A stretch of DNA of 64,000 nucleotides from Cytophagales bacterium (lineage in GTDB: Bacteria; Bacteroidota; Bacteroidia; Cytophagales; Cyclobacteriaceae). The stretch spans positions 62,001 through 126,000 of the forward strand of contig JAWPMT010000003.1 of the NCBI GenBank assembly GCA_033344775.1. Direction: 5' to 3'. The position numbers and the translations under genes are program-made. Positions 8,594 to 17,368 of the stretch are shown in pieces (position 1 is the stretch's first letter; each line of letters begins with the position of its first letter). The notes under the pieces were generated by a model. That model saw nothing but the letters and a program-made list of their open reading frames with translations. It had not been told where the DNA came from and ran no database searches.

Positions 8594-9205
8594 ATGAAAA
8601 CCACTCCTCTCTTCATCATAGCCTTGCTCATGTTATTAAGTAATGCAACCAGTCAAAGCCTGGAGCTCATGCCGGGGACCGAGCGCATTTTCGTGGACGC
8701 ACAATGGTTCAGTACTTTTGATGAGGACCGAAAATGGTCTTTGTTCAGTCGATCACGAGCGACAACTGACTATGATGAAAATACTAACCTGTTTACCGGG
8801 GCTTACCTCAATTACACCTTAAAATCCGGCATAGGAGGAACGATCCTAGGACGGATTTCAAATGCAGGAGCCGGAAGTGATGTAGGGATCCATTTGTTTA
8901 AAGCCAATGGTACCTGGATGATCTACGCCCTTGCCTTCATTGGCCTTAGTGGTGACTTGAGCTATGGCTGGTTCTCCATCCTTAGATATACGCCGGCTAT
9001 TAATGATAATTGGCTACTTTACACAAGCCTCGAACTCTTTTCGAATTTTGGAGAGAGTGGCCACGTTGCCAGTGTACAACGAATGAGGGTAGGACTGAGT
9101 CGTGGGGGCTACCAATTCGGATTTGGGCTGAATCTGTCGGGAATAGGGCAATCCTACAATCAAACAGACTCGAATCCAGGTGTATTTATAAGAAAACAGT
9201 TTTAG
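8594..9205 (+). CDS. Secreted beta-rich protein, probable small outer-membrane barrel
   Basis: 203 residues from ATG 8594. Signal peptide TTPLFIIALLMLLSNATSQS. The mature part alternates polar and aromatic residues in short strands (GAYLNYTLKSGIGGTILGRIS, DLSYGWFSILRYTP, WLLYTSLELFSNF, GGYQFGFGLNLSGIGQ) and ends in a C-terminal phenylalanine (RKQF), as many outer-membrane barrels do. Function unknown. The next gene starts two bases after the stop, so the two are co-transcribed. Confidence 0.7.
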   Translation: MKTTPLFIIALLMLLSNATSQSLELMPGTERIFVDAQWFSTFDEDRKWSLFSRSRATTDYDENTNLFTGAYLNYTLKSGIGGTILGRISNAGAGSDVGIHLFKANGTWMIYALAFIGLSGDLSYGWFSILRYTPAINDNWLLYTSLELFSNFGESGHVASVQRMRVGLSRGGYQFGFGLNLSGIGQSYNQTDSNPGVFIRKQF

Positions 9206-9207
9206 AG

Positions 9208-9825
9208 ATGAATATAGCGATCATAGGTACGGGTAACGTTGGAGGAGCATTGGCCACGAAATGGTCTCAGGCTGGTCATCAGATCTTCCTGGGAGTGAAC
9301 GACCAGCAAAACTTTAAAGGGAAACCATTGTTGGAAAATGCCAATACCTCCGTACAAGCCATTCCTGAAGCCGTGGCCCAATCAGAAGTCGTGTTGATTG
9401 CTACACCTGCCAAAGTGACGATTGAAGTTGCCTTATCATTAGGAAATACAACAGGTAAGGTGATCATTGACAGCATGAACATCGTCCGTGGCAATGGCCC
9501 TGATGGCTATCCTAATACGACGGATGCCATTATTGCTCACACGACTACTAACGACGTGGTTAAGTGCTTTAATACGACAGGCTTTAATAACATGCAAAAT
9601 ACGGAGTATGATGGTCAAGTGATCGATGCGTTTTTAGCGGGATATAGTTCAAAAGCAAAAGAGATTGCTTCACAACTCGCCATGGATGCTGGCTTTGGAG
9701 CTTGTTATGATATCGGAGGCAATGACAAATTCGAACTGATGGAACAGTTTGCTTTTTTCTGGATTAACCTGGCCATGTTTCAGGGACAGGGTCGCGAGAT
9801 CGGTTTCAAGTTATTGAAGAGATAA
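9208..9825 (+). CDS. NADP oxidoreductase of the F420-dependent (FNO-like) family
   Basis: 205 residues from ATG 9208. The frame is open further upstream inside the previous gene, but 9208 directly precedes the nucleotide-binding motif MNIAIIGTGNVGGALATKW (GxGxxG). It continues with VVLIATPAKV, KVIIDSMNIVRGNGPDGYPN and VVKCFNTTGFNNMQ, all typical of the family that includes F420H2:NADP oxidoreductase. Bacteroidota lack F420, so the actual cofactor pair and substrate are unknown; many such proteins are simply NAD(P)-binding reductases. It is translationally close to the upstream barrel-like gene. Confidence 0.85.
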   Translation: MNIAIIGTGNVGGALATKWSQAGHQIFLGVNDQQNFKGKPLLENANTSVQAIPEAVAQSEVVLIATPAKVTIEVALSLGNTTGKVIIDSMNIVRGNGPDGYPNTTDAIIAHTTTNDVVKCFNTTGFNNMQNTEYDGQVIDAFLAGYSSKAKEIASQLAMDAGFGACYDIGGNDKFELMEQFAFFWINLAMFQGQGREIGFKLLKR

Positions 9826-9827
9826 CG

Positions 9828-10526
9828 CTACTCCTGGAAGAGACACTTCTTGGCCAATGCCGTAAGTTCGTCTTCAGATAAATTATAATCATTGGGATCT
9901 GGAAACATGATGGCCAATTCCTGAGCCATGCAATTGCAGTAGTTGACTGCTGCATGTTCACCCATACTTTCCTCTCCAGTATCAATACAGTCGTAAAGAA
10001 AACTCTCTTGATCCTCACTGGACCAGATCTGACTACCCAAACATTCAGTTGCCAGCGGCATGATCTCTTCCTGTGTCATTAGGTCAGCTTCCGAAGCGGT
10101 TTCATAGATATCCATGAGTTTGAATAACATACAATAACAGTACTGGCGCGCGCTATTCGCTCCCAGGGTTTCCTCTGTCTCACCGACGCAGACCTTGATG
10201 AAGTTCTCCTTTTCTTCCAGCTCCCATTCTTGCTTTTCCTGTGCTACGATATTCAAACTTTCAATACAAGCTTCTGCCATCGGGAGCGCTTCGGCTTCGG
10301 TCATACTATTCGACGCTTCAGGTGTGTCATAAATATCCATGACCTTGTATAGCATACAGTAACAATAGTCTCTGGATTGATTTTCACCCATGATTCCTTC
10401 CGCTTCTCCCATACAGCCGTCGATGAAATCTTGCCGATCGGTTGAGGTCCAGTTTTGAGCGGTTAGTCTTTGTGAAAGACCCATGCAGGAAATCAATATC
10501 ACGAAAAGTAGTAGAGTGTGTCGCAT
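9828..10526 (-). CDS. Secreted protein with three C-x16-CxC-x29-C repeats
   Basis: 232 residues with a signal peptide (LLLFVILISCMGLSQRLTAQ). The mature protein is three tandem units starting near residues 26, 101 and 168. Each has one Cys, then CxC, then Cys: Cys38/55/57/87, Cys113/130/132/162 and Cys180/197/199/228, with spacings of 17, 2 and 29-30. The units also share a W(S/E)...(D/E)F or NFI start, an MG or LG before the CxC, and an acidic helix before the last Cys. I do not recognise the family. Four ordered cysteines per unit suggest disulfides or metal binding. A disrupted paralogue lies immediately upstream in the same orientation. Confidence 0.75.
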   Translation of the reverse strand: MRHTLLLFVILISCMGLSQRLTAQNWTSTDRQDFIDGCMGEAEGIMGENQSRDYCYCMLYKVMDIYDTPEASNSMTEAEALPMAEACIESLNIVAQEKQEWELEEKENFIKVCVGETEETLGANSARQYCYCMLFKLMDIYETASEADLMTQEEIMPLATECLGSQIWSSEDQESFLYDCIDTGEESMGEHAAVNYCNCMAQELAIMFPDPNDYNLSEDELTALAKKCLFQE

Positions 10527-10536
10527 CCTTTATTCT

Positions 10537-11157
10537 CTAAAATTCGCTCTGTAACAAGCACATATCTGCAAGTAAAGATATTTCGTCCTCATTCAGGTTA
10601 TAGTCGTTAGGATCATGGAATAGGAAGGCTAGTTTGTAAACCATACAATTACAATAATTCAATGCTTTTTCCTCACCCATGCCTCCTTTTGTTGCGCTTC
10701 AAATGCAGTTCTCAAGAAATTGCGATTGCGTTTCTTCAGGCCATTCAGGACTTCCCATGCACTCTACGGCCAAAGGCCTGGCGTCATCATGTGTCATCTG
10801 ATCAGCGCTACTAGCGGTTGGATATTTGTTCTCCACTTCGAACAGCATGCAGTGACAATATTGACGAGACTTATTGGTTCCAAGCCCTTTTTCCGCCTTC
10901 GCCACACATTCCCTGATAAAATTTTCCCTTTCCTCAAGAGTCCATTTGGTTCGAGGGGCTTCTTCGATATCTAAACTTGTAAAATCGTCTTCATCAGAAG
11001 GGGAGCACTCGGCTTCTTCGGCGATCTCCTCAGGTTCATCCATACAACCATCAATGAATTCTTGCTGGTCAGATGATGCCCAGTTTTGGGCGGATGAGCT
11101 CAACGTGAAAATTAAAAAACTCAGGAATAGAATAAGTTGGCGGAAGGATGGATACAT
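10537..11157 (-). pseudogene. Disrupted paralogue of the CxC-repeat secreted protein
   Basis: From ATG 11157 (signal peptide LILFLSFLIFTLSSSAQ) the frame stops at a TGA at 10699-10701, then continues open in the same frame to TAG 10537-10539. The segment past the TGA encodes the rest of a third repeat (MGEEKALNYCNCMVYKLAF, then DPNDYNLNEDE). The Cys-to-CxC spacing in this third unit is one codon longer than in all other units. Removing one T at the TGA and two bases just before ATGGGT restores both the reading frame and the 17-residue spacing, so paired small indels fit better than a point mutation. The first unit has also lost its CxC core (EEAECSPSDEDDF). Alternatively it is a functional truncated protein of about 152 residues. 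Confidence 0.7.
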
Positions 11158-11213
11158 ATTGGTTGGTGTTACTAATTCGGAAGATAGTGAAGTTTTTCGA
11201 ACTAAAGATCCGA

Positions 11214-11939
11214 TCAATCGATGTACTTAAAGGTCGATTCCCCGGTGAAACTTACTGATTCCAGCTTCATATGAATCTTGGTCTCGCTCTTCAGCTGCAT
11301 TTGTTCTTTCAGGCGGACCACCCCATTGATGATGTCCTGATCAGACCAATTCTCTTCACTGATCAACAATGTAATGAAATAGTCACCTGCTATTAAATCT
11401 AAGTGAGCGATGTTTGCAGCATCTTCACCAAAAAAATCATCCTGATCTAATTGCTGCAAAAAGTCGTTGATTACGGCTTCGGGAATTTCCGCATCATGAT
11501 AAAGCTTATTTCCCTGGTACTCCACTAATTCACCTTCGTAATAAATCTCATCTGCAGCCAGCAAAACCATGATGCCAAGGCTAAGGATTAATCCCAACAG
11601 TGAAATTCCTGCCACTGCCCATCCGGATCTTTTTTGAGCGCCAGTTTCCAATTCACGGTTGATGGCTGCAGTCATGAAATTTCGGAAAAATAGATAGATC
11701 AACAGACCATAACCCGCCGTGAAAAAGAAACTTGGGATATTATCTATAGTTTCTTCAGGCAAGGCAAAAATTGCATAAAATAGTGTGATGGAAAACAACA
11801 ACGTGAATGCCAATGAAATGATGGCCTCCCGGTCTTTTTCAAGTGCTCTATAATTCATGAAGATCAGGATGCCAGCAGGAAGAGGTCCTGCTATTACAGC
11901 GGCGATGGTTGTTTGTTTTTCAGTAAATAATTTCTTCAT
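11214..11939 (-). CDS. Membrane protein of unknown function
   Basis: 241 residues. Hydrophobic segments at about 12-30, 41-60, 71-86 and 107-130 give roughly four transmembrane helices (AAVIAGPLPAGILIFMNY, LAFTLLFSITLFYAIFAL, FFFTAGYGLLIYLFF, GWAVAGISLLGLILSLGIMVLLAA). The C-terminal ~110 residues are soluble, acidic, and end in a likely beta strand (MKLESVSFTGESTFKYID). I do not recognise a family. It lies upstream of the CxC-repeat genes in the same orientation, with about 56 bases between. Confidence 0.7.
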   Translation of the reverse strand: MKKLFTEKQTTIAAVIAGPLPAGILIFMNYRALEKDREAIISLAFTLLFSITLFYAIFALPEETIDNIPSFFFTAGYGLLIYLFFRNFMTAAINRELETGAQKRSGWAVAGISLLGLILSLGIMVLLAADEIYYEGELVEYQGNKLYHDAEIPEAVINDFLQQLDQDDFFGEDAANIAHLDLIAGDYFITLLISEENWSDQDIINGVVRLKEQMQLKSETKIHMKLESVSFTGESTFKYID

Positions 11940-12008
11940 CTTGATCTGTGGTTGTTTCGACCCACCGATAATAGGAAAAATTGAGGGAAATCCATGAACT
12001 TATTGGTG

Positions 12009-12653
12009 TTATTTGCCTGCTCGTTTTTTCACTTCCGTATCTATGAATGCCGGTAAATAGTTAGGGGTACACCCCCTGGCAATGACTTCATCTTTGAATA
12101 ATCCTGTCTTAATTCCTATGGCAATACAGCGTTTTCGATTTGTTGAATCATAAACACCAATCCAACCTGCAGTGAAATTCATCGCCCATTGTACAATAGG
12201 GTCTTCTGTGGGCATGTTGACTTCAATCGCATCTAAAAGTTCTTGTGTATTATTCGGAGGTGCTTGTCCGGTCCACCGAAGGCGTGCCTGATAATACCAA
12301 AAGGTGCGTCGCTGTAAGGCGGAGGGACTTTTATCCCAGGAATTGATCAATAATGTAGCCTGCTTGTCTTTCATCAGTTGATTGGCCATTAGCCATTCCA
12401 TTAATCCATTTTGTTCTTCCTGGGTATGCACTTGCATTTCAAGAACCAATTGATCGATCAATTGTTGTTTCAGCAATTTCTTGTCCATGATCAATACCGC
12501 TAGTTTTCTGGCAATCAAGTGTGCTGTCGACCACAATTCCATCGCAAGCTCATGGTCTTTTTTGATCTCTTTAGCCAGTTTCTTGATGTCTCCGAGTTTT
12601 GTGGCATCGTGGATTCGATGGTAAACTTCTTGGGCTCCAGGGGAAAGATTCAT
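12009..12653 (-). CDS. DNA alkylation repair (AlkD-like) HEAT-repeat protein
   Basis: 214 residues of helical HEAT-like repeats, matching the usual ~220-residue AlkD/COG4912 length. Recognisable segments are LWSTAHLIARKLAVLI (AlkD-type WxxxxxExR region), FWYYQARLRWTG, the stretch MNFTAGWIGV, and the C-terminal CTPNYLPAFIDTEVKKR, which is very typical. Classical AlkD removes positively charged alkylated bases. Whether the catalytic Asp/Trp residues are kept is uncertain because the active-site region is divergent. Single gene. Confidence 0.8.
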   Translation of the reverse strand: MNLSPGAQEVYHRIHDATKLGDIKKLAKEIKKDHELAMELWSTAHLIARKLAVLIMDKKLLKQQLIDQLVLEMQVHTQEEQNGLMEWLMANQLMKDKQATLLINSWDKSPSALQRRTFWYYQARLRWTGQAPPNNTQELLDAIEVNMPTEDPIVQWAMNFTAGWIGVYDSTNRKRCIAIGIKTGLFKDEVIARGCTPNYLPAFIDTEVKKRAGK

Positions 12654-12846
12654 GAGAATTCAATGGTTAAGACTAACAGCTACAGTATTTGAATTACTGA
12701 TAATTAAAGATATTCGTTTCAATCATGGGATGCAATACGGCCCGCACCAGTTCCGGTGTTGTTCACGCTCAAATATGCCAACTAAACGAGTTGTGACTTA
12801 AAGTATCTGGGATCGTTTTAATTTTACAGGACTAACCTAATTGACA

Positions 12847-13884
12847 ATGCATAAACTGCTGCCTTTCCTACTCTGCCTGCTGATTTTTAGTTGTGCTGGT
12901 AATCGAACTGTTTCTTTCAACTCCGTGCGACCTGCTGATATTGATGTACCTGCCGATATTAAGTCGATTGTCATGGTGGACCGAACCAAGTTTGATGTAG
13001 GTGGACTCAATATTCTGGAGGGAGTGCTGACTGGTGAATTGCCTGATGAGGATAAAGCGGCGGTGCAATCTTTAATGAATGCTTTAAGACATCAATTAAG
13101 GACCTCAGATCGATTTGAGGTGAAGCTTTCAACGGAACGCTTAAAAGGTAACAGCCTGACAGCCGCGTTTCCCAAACCATTGTCCTGGCCGGAAGTAGAG
13201 CGATTGTGCGCCCGCTATGGGACCGATGCCCTGCTTGCGGTAGAGTTGTTTGATACAGATTTTATTGTGACGGAAACCTCTAAGATGGTGACCAGAACGG
13301 TTGAAAAAAGAGAAGTACAGGTCGAAGAGTTTTATGCCGAAGGTGTCGATAATATCAAGATCGGTATTCGATTGTACAATCCTAAAACACGATCAGTGGA
13401 AGATCAGGAATTATTTAATCGGACTGGAACATGGAATGCTTCTGCAGATAGCAAAGCAGAGGCTTTGGCGGCTTTAATTACCAAGACCCAGGCAACTCAA
13501 AATTTGAGCGGCGCACTCGGAGCAAGTTATGCGGGGCGAATTGCGCCCATGAACATCTTTGTGAACCGCACTTTTAGAGGTAAACACAAGCACTCGGAGG
13601 CGGTAGCCAAAGGCGCCAGGTACTCAGAAGTAGACAATTGGGAGGCCGCGATCAATGCCTGGAAGACAGGCCTTCAGCGTCCAAAAAGTCAGAAGGTTGC
13701 TGGATTTCTGGCCTACAACATCGCCGTAGGATATGAAGCCCTCGGAGACTTGAATGAGGCCAAGTACTGGGCGGGAAAAGCGTATACCGATTTTGGATAT
13801 AGAAGAGGTCGGTCGTATGTCAATCAGTTGCTGAACCGCATGAGAAACGAAGAAATCGCCAGTCAGCAATTGGGTGGATTCTGA
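12847..13884 (+). CDS. DUF6340 family lipoprotein
   Basis: 345 residues from ATG 12847 (a TTG two codons earlier is less likely). Lipobox LLIFSCAGN (Cys16). It begins the mature region with VSFNSVRPADIDVPADIKSIVMVDRT, then GLNILEGVLTGE, then LSWPEVERLCARYGTDALLAVELFDTDF, all typical of the DUF6340 family found next to envelope genes in Bacteroidota. The C-terminal third contains TPR-like helices (NWEAAINAWKTGL, AYNIAVGYEALGDLNEAKYWAGKA). Likely periplasmic or outer-membrane lipoprotein; function not established. Confidence 0.85.
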   Translation: MHKLLPFLLCLLIFSCAGNRTVSFNSVRPADIDVPADIKSIVMVDRTKFDVGGLNILEGVLTGELPDEDKAAVQSLMNALRHQLRTSDRFEVKLSTERLKGNSLTAAFPKPLSWPEVERLCARYGTDALLAVELFDTDFIVTETSKMVTRTVEKREVQVEEFYAEGVDNIKIGIRLYNPKTRSVEDQELFNRTGTWNASADSKAEALAALITKTQATQNLSGALGASYAGRIAPMNIFVNRTFRGKHKHSEAVAKGARYSEVDNWEAAINAWKTGLQRPKSQKVAGFLAYNIAVGYEALGDLNEAKYWAGKAYTDFGYRRGRSYVNQLLNRMRNEEIASQQLGGF

Positions 13885-13898
13885 ATGCTGTTAAGAGA

Positions 13899-15203
13899 CT
13901 AGTCGTCCCAGACCGAAGGTCGGTCCAGCAATCCGTATAGCGTACAATCGCCGCATAATTCGTGTGCGAGGAAAAGTTGATCTCCAGTATCATTGAACCC
14001 AACAATTCTTTCACTTCCCCCACAATTCGGATCATTGACGAAAGCATCGATGATGCCGTAATCGAATCGGGTTACGATATTTCTGATCGTGTCACCCGTT
14101 CTGGGGTTAATGATTTCTTCTACCTCCGTGAATCGGACCTGCCATGGCTGAACGCCAATATAGGTACACCCCATGCCCAGGTCTTGCCCATCTTCCAGGG
14201 GTAGACAGATCCACTCCTCGGTACGGATGCCGTCATCCAGAAATTCGTGATAACTAAAGATTCTTTTCGTTTTAGCGACACCTGCTACCTCGAAATATCC
14301 AAGAACCGGCGTTAGAGGATCACTGACATCAGCAATATTGCCATTAATGCTACCCAATTGGCGATCAGATAAACTTCCGGCACCTTCATTACTTTCCTGC
14401 AAATAGCGATAAAACTCATGGGCGTTGTTGGAAATCGTATATTGACTTACCTCAATGATGTAGCTGTAGGCCAATTCTCGTGCGGATTCATTGATGAAGC
14501 GAATTGGAAATTCAAGAATACTATTCTCCGAAAGTCCTCGGGTAGTTCCTACGATGGTGGTAGTGGATTCGCCCTTTCGGTAACACGTACCCAGGGGTTT
14601 CTCTCGTTCAAAAATCCTAAAGTTCGCTCCTGTACCTGACCAGTCGTATTGTGAGCCATGCGGTACGGGTGTTTCGAAACTCTCACGATAAGTGTACCGG
14701 AAATTCTTGGGTTCACCATCAGTCGAACGCGCATCCAGAAAGACCTGCACACCCGTCTGATCTGTGTCATTGTCATCGGTAGGTATGGTGATGTACCGAC
14801 CGTAAATGCTATCGATAGGTACTGGTTCGGGCATCAGCTCGGGTGTTGATCGATATTCCGTTCCATCCACCAGGGTTACTTCCAGTACATACGTCCTGCC
14901 AGGTATTCCCGTGAAACTAGAATCGGTGGTGTATAGTCCTGGAGACCGTTCTGGTAGTTGTGTTCTGATGCCAGTATCATCAATGAAAGCTACGCTGGCG
15001 CCTTCTGCAGGATCAGTGCGAGAGGTATCTATCTCGAATGTGTAGCTGAGGTTGACGAAATGAGCCCTGGTTTCGTTAGTCAACGAAGCATCAATGACCA
15101 ATGAGCGTTTAAGTCCGATGGATTCAAAATCAAAAGGGGTAATGCAGCTGCCAAATGCAGCTAAAACTAGTAGTATAAGCAGTGACCTGCGTTGCGTTAT
15201 CAT
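13899..15203 (-). CDS. DUF4249 family lipoprotein
   Basis: 434 residues. Lipobox LVLAAFGSC gives a lipidated Cys near residue 20. The head of the mature protein (CITPFDFESIGLKRSLVIDASLT) and the Ig-like region with GASVAFIDDTG and PGLYTTDSSFTGIPGRTYVLEVTL are characteristic of DUF4249. In Bacteroidota this family normally follows a TonB-dependent receptor and is thought to act at the cell surface with it. No TonB receptor is in this window, so it is an orphan copy. The C-terminal half is Cys-containing (NCGGSER, CGDCTLYGLL). Confidence 0.88.
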   Translation of the reverse strand: MITQRRSLLILLVLAAFGSCITPFDFESIGLKRSLVIDASLTNETRAHFVNLSYTFEIDTSRTDPAEGASVAFIDDTGIRTQLPERSPGLYTTDSSFTGIPGRTYVLEVTLVDGTEYRSTPELMPEPVPIDSIYGRYITIPTDDNDTDQTGVQVFLDARSTDGEPKNFRYTYRESFETPVPHGSQYDWSGTGANFRIFEREKPLGTCYRKGESTTTIVGTTRGLSENSILEFPIRFINESARELAYSYIIEVSQYTISNNAHEFYRYLQESNEGAGSLSDRQLGSINGNIADVSDPLTPVLGYFEVAGVAKTKRIFSYHEFLDDGIRTEEWICLPLEDGQDLGMGCTYIGVQPWQVRFTEVEEIINPRTGDTIRNIVTRFDYGIIDAFVNDPNCGGSERIVGFNDTGDQLFLAHELCGDCTLYGLLDRPSVWDD

Positions 15204-15329
15204 AGGTCGATTTTGAACAGAACAACCGGAATCGAGAGACCCCTATATCAATCTGTAATCTACGACCATTTCAGCTTATTTCTCCTGAGGTTATTGCCTT
15301 TTTAATCGGACCAAATAGGTGGTACAGTG

Positions 15330-16094
15330 CTAGTTTCGTTTGAAGCAAAGTTGATTTTTCGAAGATGCCTTTTCGTCAAAATAATATCCTCCGAGATCAA
15401 AGCCTTTTAAATCTTCAATGTCCGAGATTCGATGCTGAATGATGTACCTCGACATCAGCCCTCTGGCTTTCTTGGCATAAAATGAAATGATCTTGTAATC
15501 CTCTCCTTTGAGGTCTTTGAATTCCACATCGATCACACGAGCATTCAACGCCTTTTGATCGACGGATTTGAAATATTCCTGAGAGGCAAGGTTGACCAAA
15601 ATATCATCTCCCTGTTCTTTCAGGTCGTTATTGATCAGTTCTGCTATCTGATGTGCCCAGAAATCATAAAGCGTCCTGTAATCATCAAAGGCGAGTTTTG
15701 TTCCCATTTCCAGCCGGTAGGGCTGGATGAGGTCCAATGGACGAAGCAGTCCATACAAACCGGATAGGATGCGGAAATGCTCTTGTGCAAAGTCCACGTC
15801 CCCTTGTTCGAAGGTGCTGGCATCCAGACCCTGATAAACATCTCCCTGAAAGGCAAACAAGCTGGGTTTTGCATTGCCCAGGTCATGGTTTGATTCGAAG
15901 GTGTGATAGCGTTCCACATTCAATTGCGCGAGTTTGTCGCTGATGGACATGAGGTTGCCAATCTCTTCAGGTTCTTTCTTTCGAAGTACCTCAATCAGGT
16001 CAGAAGACCGCTCCAATTTTCTGGGAGTTGTGAACCTTCCGGTATAAGGAGTTTCGAAATCAAGGCTTTTGGCCGGGGACACCACTGCAATCAT
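15330..16094 (-). CDS. yaaA: Peroxide stress protein YaaA (DUF328)
   Basis: 254 residues, full length for YaaA. Signature segments: MIAVVSPAKSLDFETP at the start, LFAFQGDVYQGLDA, FRILSGLYGLLRPLDLIQPYRLEMGT, FWAHQIAELIN, VNLASQEYFKSVD and FYAKKARGLMSRYII. In E. coli YaaA lowers free iron and protects DNA from Fenton damage during peroxide stress. It acts in the cytoplasm and has been reported to bind DNA. Stand-alone gene here. Confidence 0.95.
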   Translation of the reverse strand: MIAVVSPAKSLDFETPYTGRFTTPRKLERSSDLIEVLRKKEPEEIGNLMSISDKLAQLNVERYHTFESNHDLGNAKPSLFAFQGDVYQGLDASTFEQGDVDFAQEHFRILSGLYGLLRPLDLIQPYRLEMGTKLAFDDYRTLYDFWAHQIAELINNDLKEQGDDILVNLASQEYFKSVDQKALNARVIDVEFKDLKGEDYKIISFYAKKARGLMSRYIIQHRISDIEDLKGFDLGGYYFDEKASSKNQLCFKRN

Positions 16095-16236
16095 CTCTGT
16101 GAAATTTTGAGCTGCAAATTAAAACGCAAATGGTTAACCTAACTAATTGACGATAAGTTGCGCTTATTCAATTTTTTCCGGATGAAATGAAAGCTCATTG
16201 TGAATTAGAACAATTATATGCAAAGGAGTAGCCCCT

Positions 16237-16265
16237 CGTGAGCCCCGCATGGCGCAGGGCTCACG
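16237..16265. repeat. Intergenic hairpin with 9-bp perfect stem
   Basis: CGTGAGCCC (16237-16245) pairs with GGGCTCACG (16257-16265) around an 11-base loop, GC-rich against an AT-rich background. It lies downstream of the first YceI-like gene (which ends at 16311) and upstream of YaaA. There is no T-tract, so it is more likely a REP-type element or transcript-end stabiliser than an intrinsic terminator. Confidence 0.45.
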
Positions 16266-16310
16266 CAAGGATTTGTGTGATGGGGCGCTTCAATAGCGAT
16301 TTTAAAGCAA

Positions 16311-17288
16311 CTATTGAAAGTGTTTGAGGACTTCAAGGGCAATCACATTATTGGCATCCAATTCCAGTGCCTTTTGATAGACTACATGAGCTTCTTCGAT
16401 CCGGTTGGCATGTGTCAATGCTTCGCCGAGGCTTTCAAATGCATTGGTTTGTTCGGGAAAATCCTGAGCGTTTCGCTGTAGCAGGACTACTGCGTCAGCC
16501 GCTTTGTTCTCCTGTACGAGCATGTATCCGACCATATTGAGGGCGCGGTGCCCCACATTCATCGTGTCTTGCATGGCCTGATATTGTTCGATTGCCTGGG
16601 TGGTGCCTCCCTGGTTGTAGGCTTGATAAATGTGGTGTTGCGGGCTGCGAGGATTACGCAGCCAGTTGCTGAAATTTCCCGCCTTTATTTGTTTGCCCAA
16701 TAAACTGAACTCTACCGTGACCTCATCTGACAGGGAGGCAATGCCTTCTTTGACCTGATCCCAACGCTTGCCCATGACATGGTAGGCCTTGCGATTGAGG
16801 GAATAGCTGCCTTCGAAGATTACCTGGAGGTCGTCTCGATTGTCCTTTAATACACCGAGAGGCTTCTTCATTTTAAGTTCGATGGATTGGGTGACATCTT
16901 TGATGGTGAGGTCGCCGGTTACAATCAAATGATTGCCTTCGGAATTTGCGGCTGTACTGGTGAATTGGATGGTTGGAAATACTTCCGCATCGAACCATCC
17001 GGGTGATTGGAGGTCTTTATCACGCCAATCATTGTTGGTATCGATGGATGCGACTTTCAAAACGAAACTAACGGACGTTTTGCTGAGGTCGTTTTCATCA
17101 TATCTGATGGCTGCATTGAAATCCGAGAAACTTCCACGTACCTTGGCATACCCCATGTAAGTGATGGAGAAATTGACATAAGAGTGACTTCTGTCGAGTT
17201 GGAAGATTTCTTCCATCAGGCCGGATTGCGCAAAACCGGATGAAGCTGATAAAAGCGTCGCTAAAATGAATAATTTGAGTCTTGACAT
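16311..17288 (-). CDS. YceI-family protein with C-terminal TPR domain
   Basis: 325 residues. Signal peptide (KLFILATLLSASSGFAQ), then a YceI lipocalin-like barrel at about 27-197: FQLDRSHSYVNFSITYMGYAKVRGSF, LQSPGWFDAEVFPTIQFTS, VTGDLTIKDVTQSIEL and the DEVTVEFSLLG end strand. A second part (about 215-325) holds TPR-like repeats (QAYNQGGTTQAIEQYQAM, NMVGYMLVQENKAADAVVLL, ESLGEALTHANRIEEAHVVYQKALELD). YceI proteins bind long isoprenoid-type lipids in the periplasm. The fused TPR is unusual for the family. Third of three YceI-type genes in one orientation. Confidence 0.85.
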   Translation of the reverse strand: MSRLKLFILATLLSASSGFAQSGLMEEIFQLDRSHSYVNFSITYMGYAKVRGSFSDFNAAIRYDENDLSKTSVSFVLKVASIDTNNDWRDKDLQSPGWFDAEVFPTIQFTSTAANSEGNHLIVTGDLTIKDVTQSIELKMKKPLGVLKDNRDDLQVIFEGSYSLNRKAYHVMGKRWDQVKEGIASLSDEVTVEFSLLGKQIKAGNFSNWLRNPRSPQHHIYQAYNQGGTTQAIEQYQAMQDTMNVGHRALNMVGYMLVQENKAADAVVLLQRNAQDFPEQTNAFESLGEALTHANRIEEAHVVYQKALELDANNVIALEVLKHFQ

Positions 17289-17368
17289 TTGTTGAGTTTT
17301 AGATTCAAATTACACCTCAGCACCTAAGGAATTCGACAATTCTTATAAGATTTTCCTTCTTTTTTAGT

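Noticed and set aside
9010-9207. Upstream extension of the F420-type oxidoreductase frame
   Set aside because: It overlaps the previous gene, has no signal or fold, and the ATG at 9208 sits right at the nucleotide-binding motif.
10699-10701. TGA inside the CxC-repeat paralogue as a possible selenocysteine codon
   Set aside because: The aligned position in the other units is Gly, Asp or Ala, not Cys, the spacing is off by one codon, and no selenocysteine insertion hairpin or selenium gene was seen. Paired indels explain it better.
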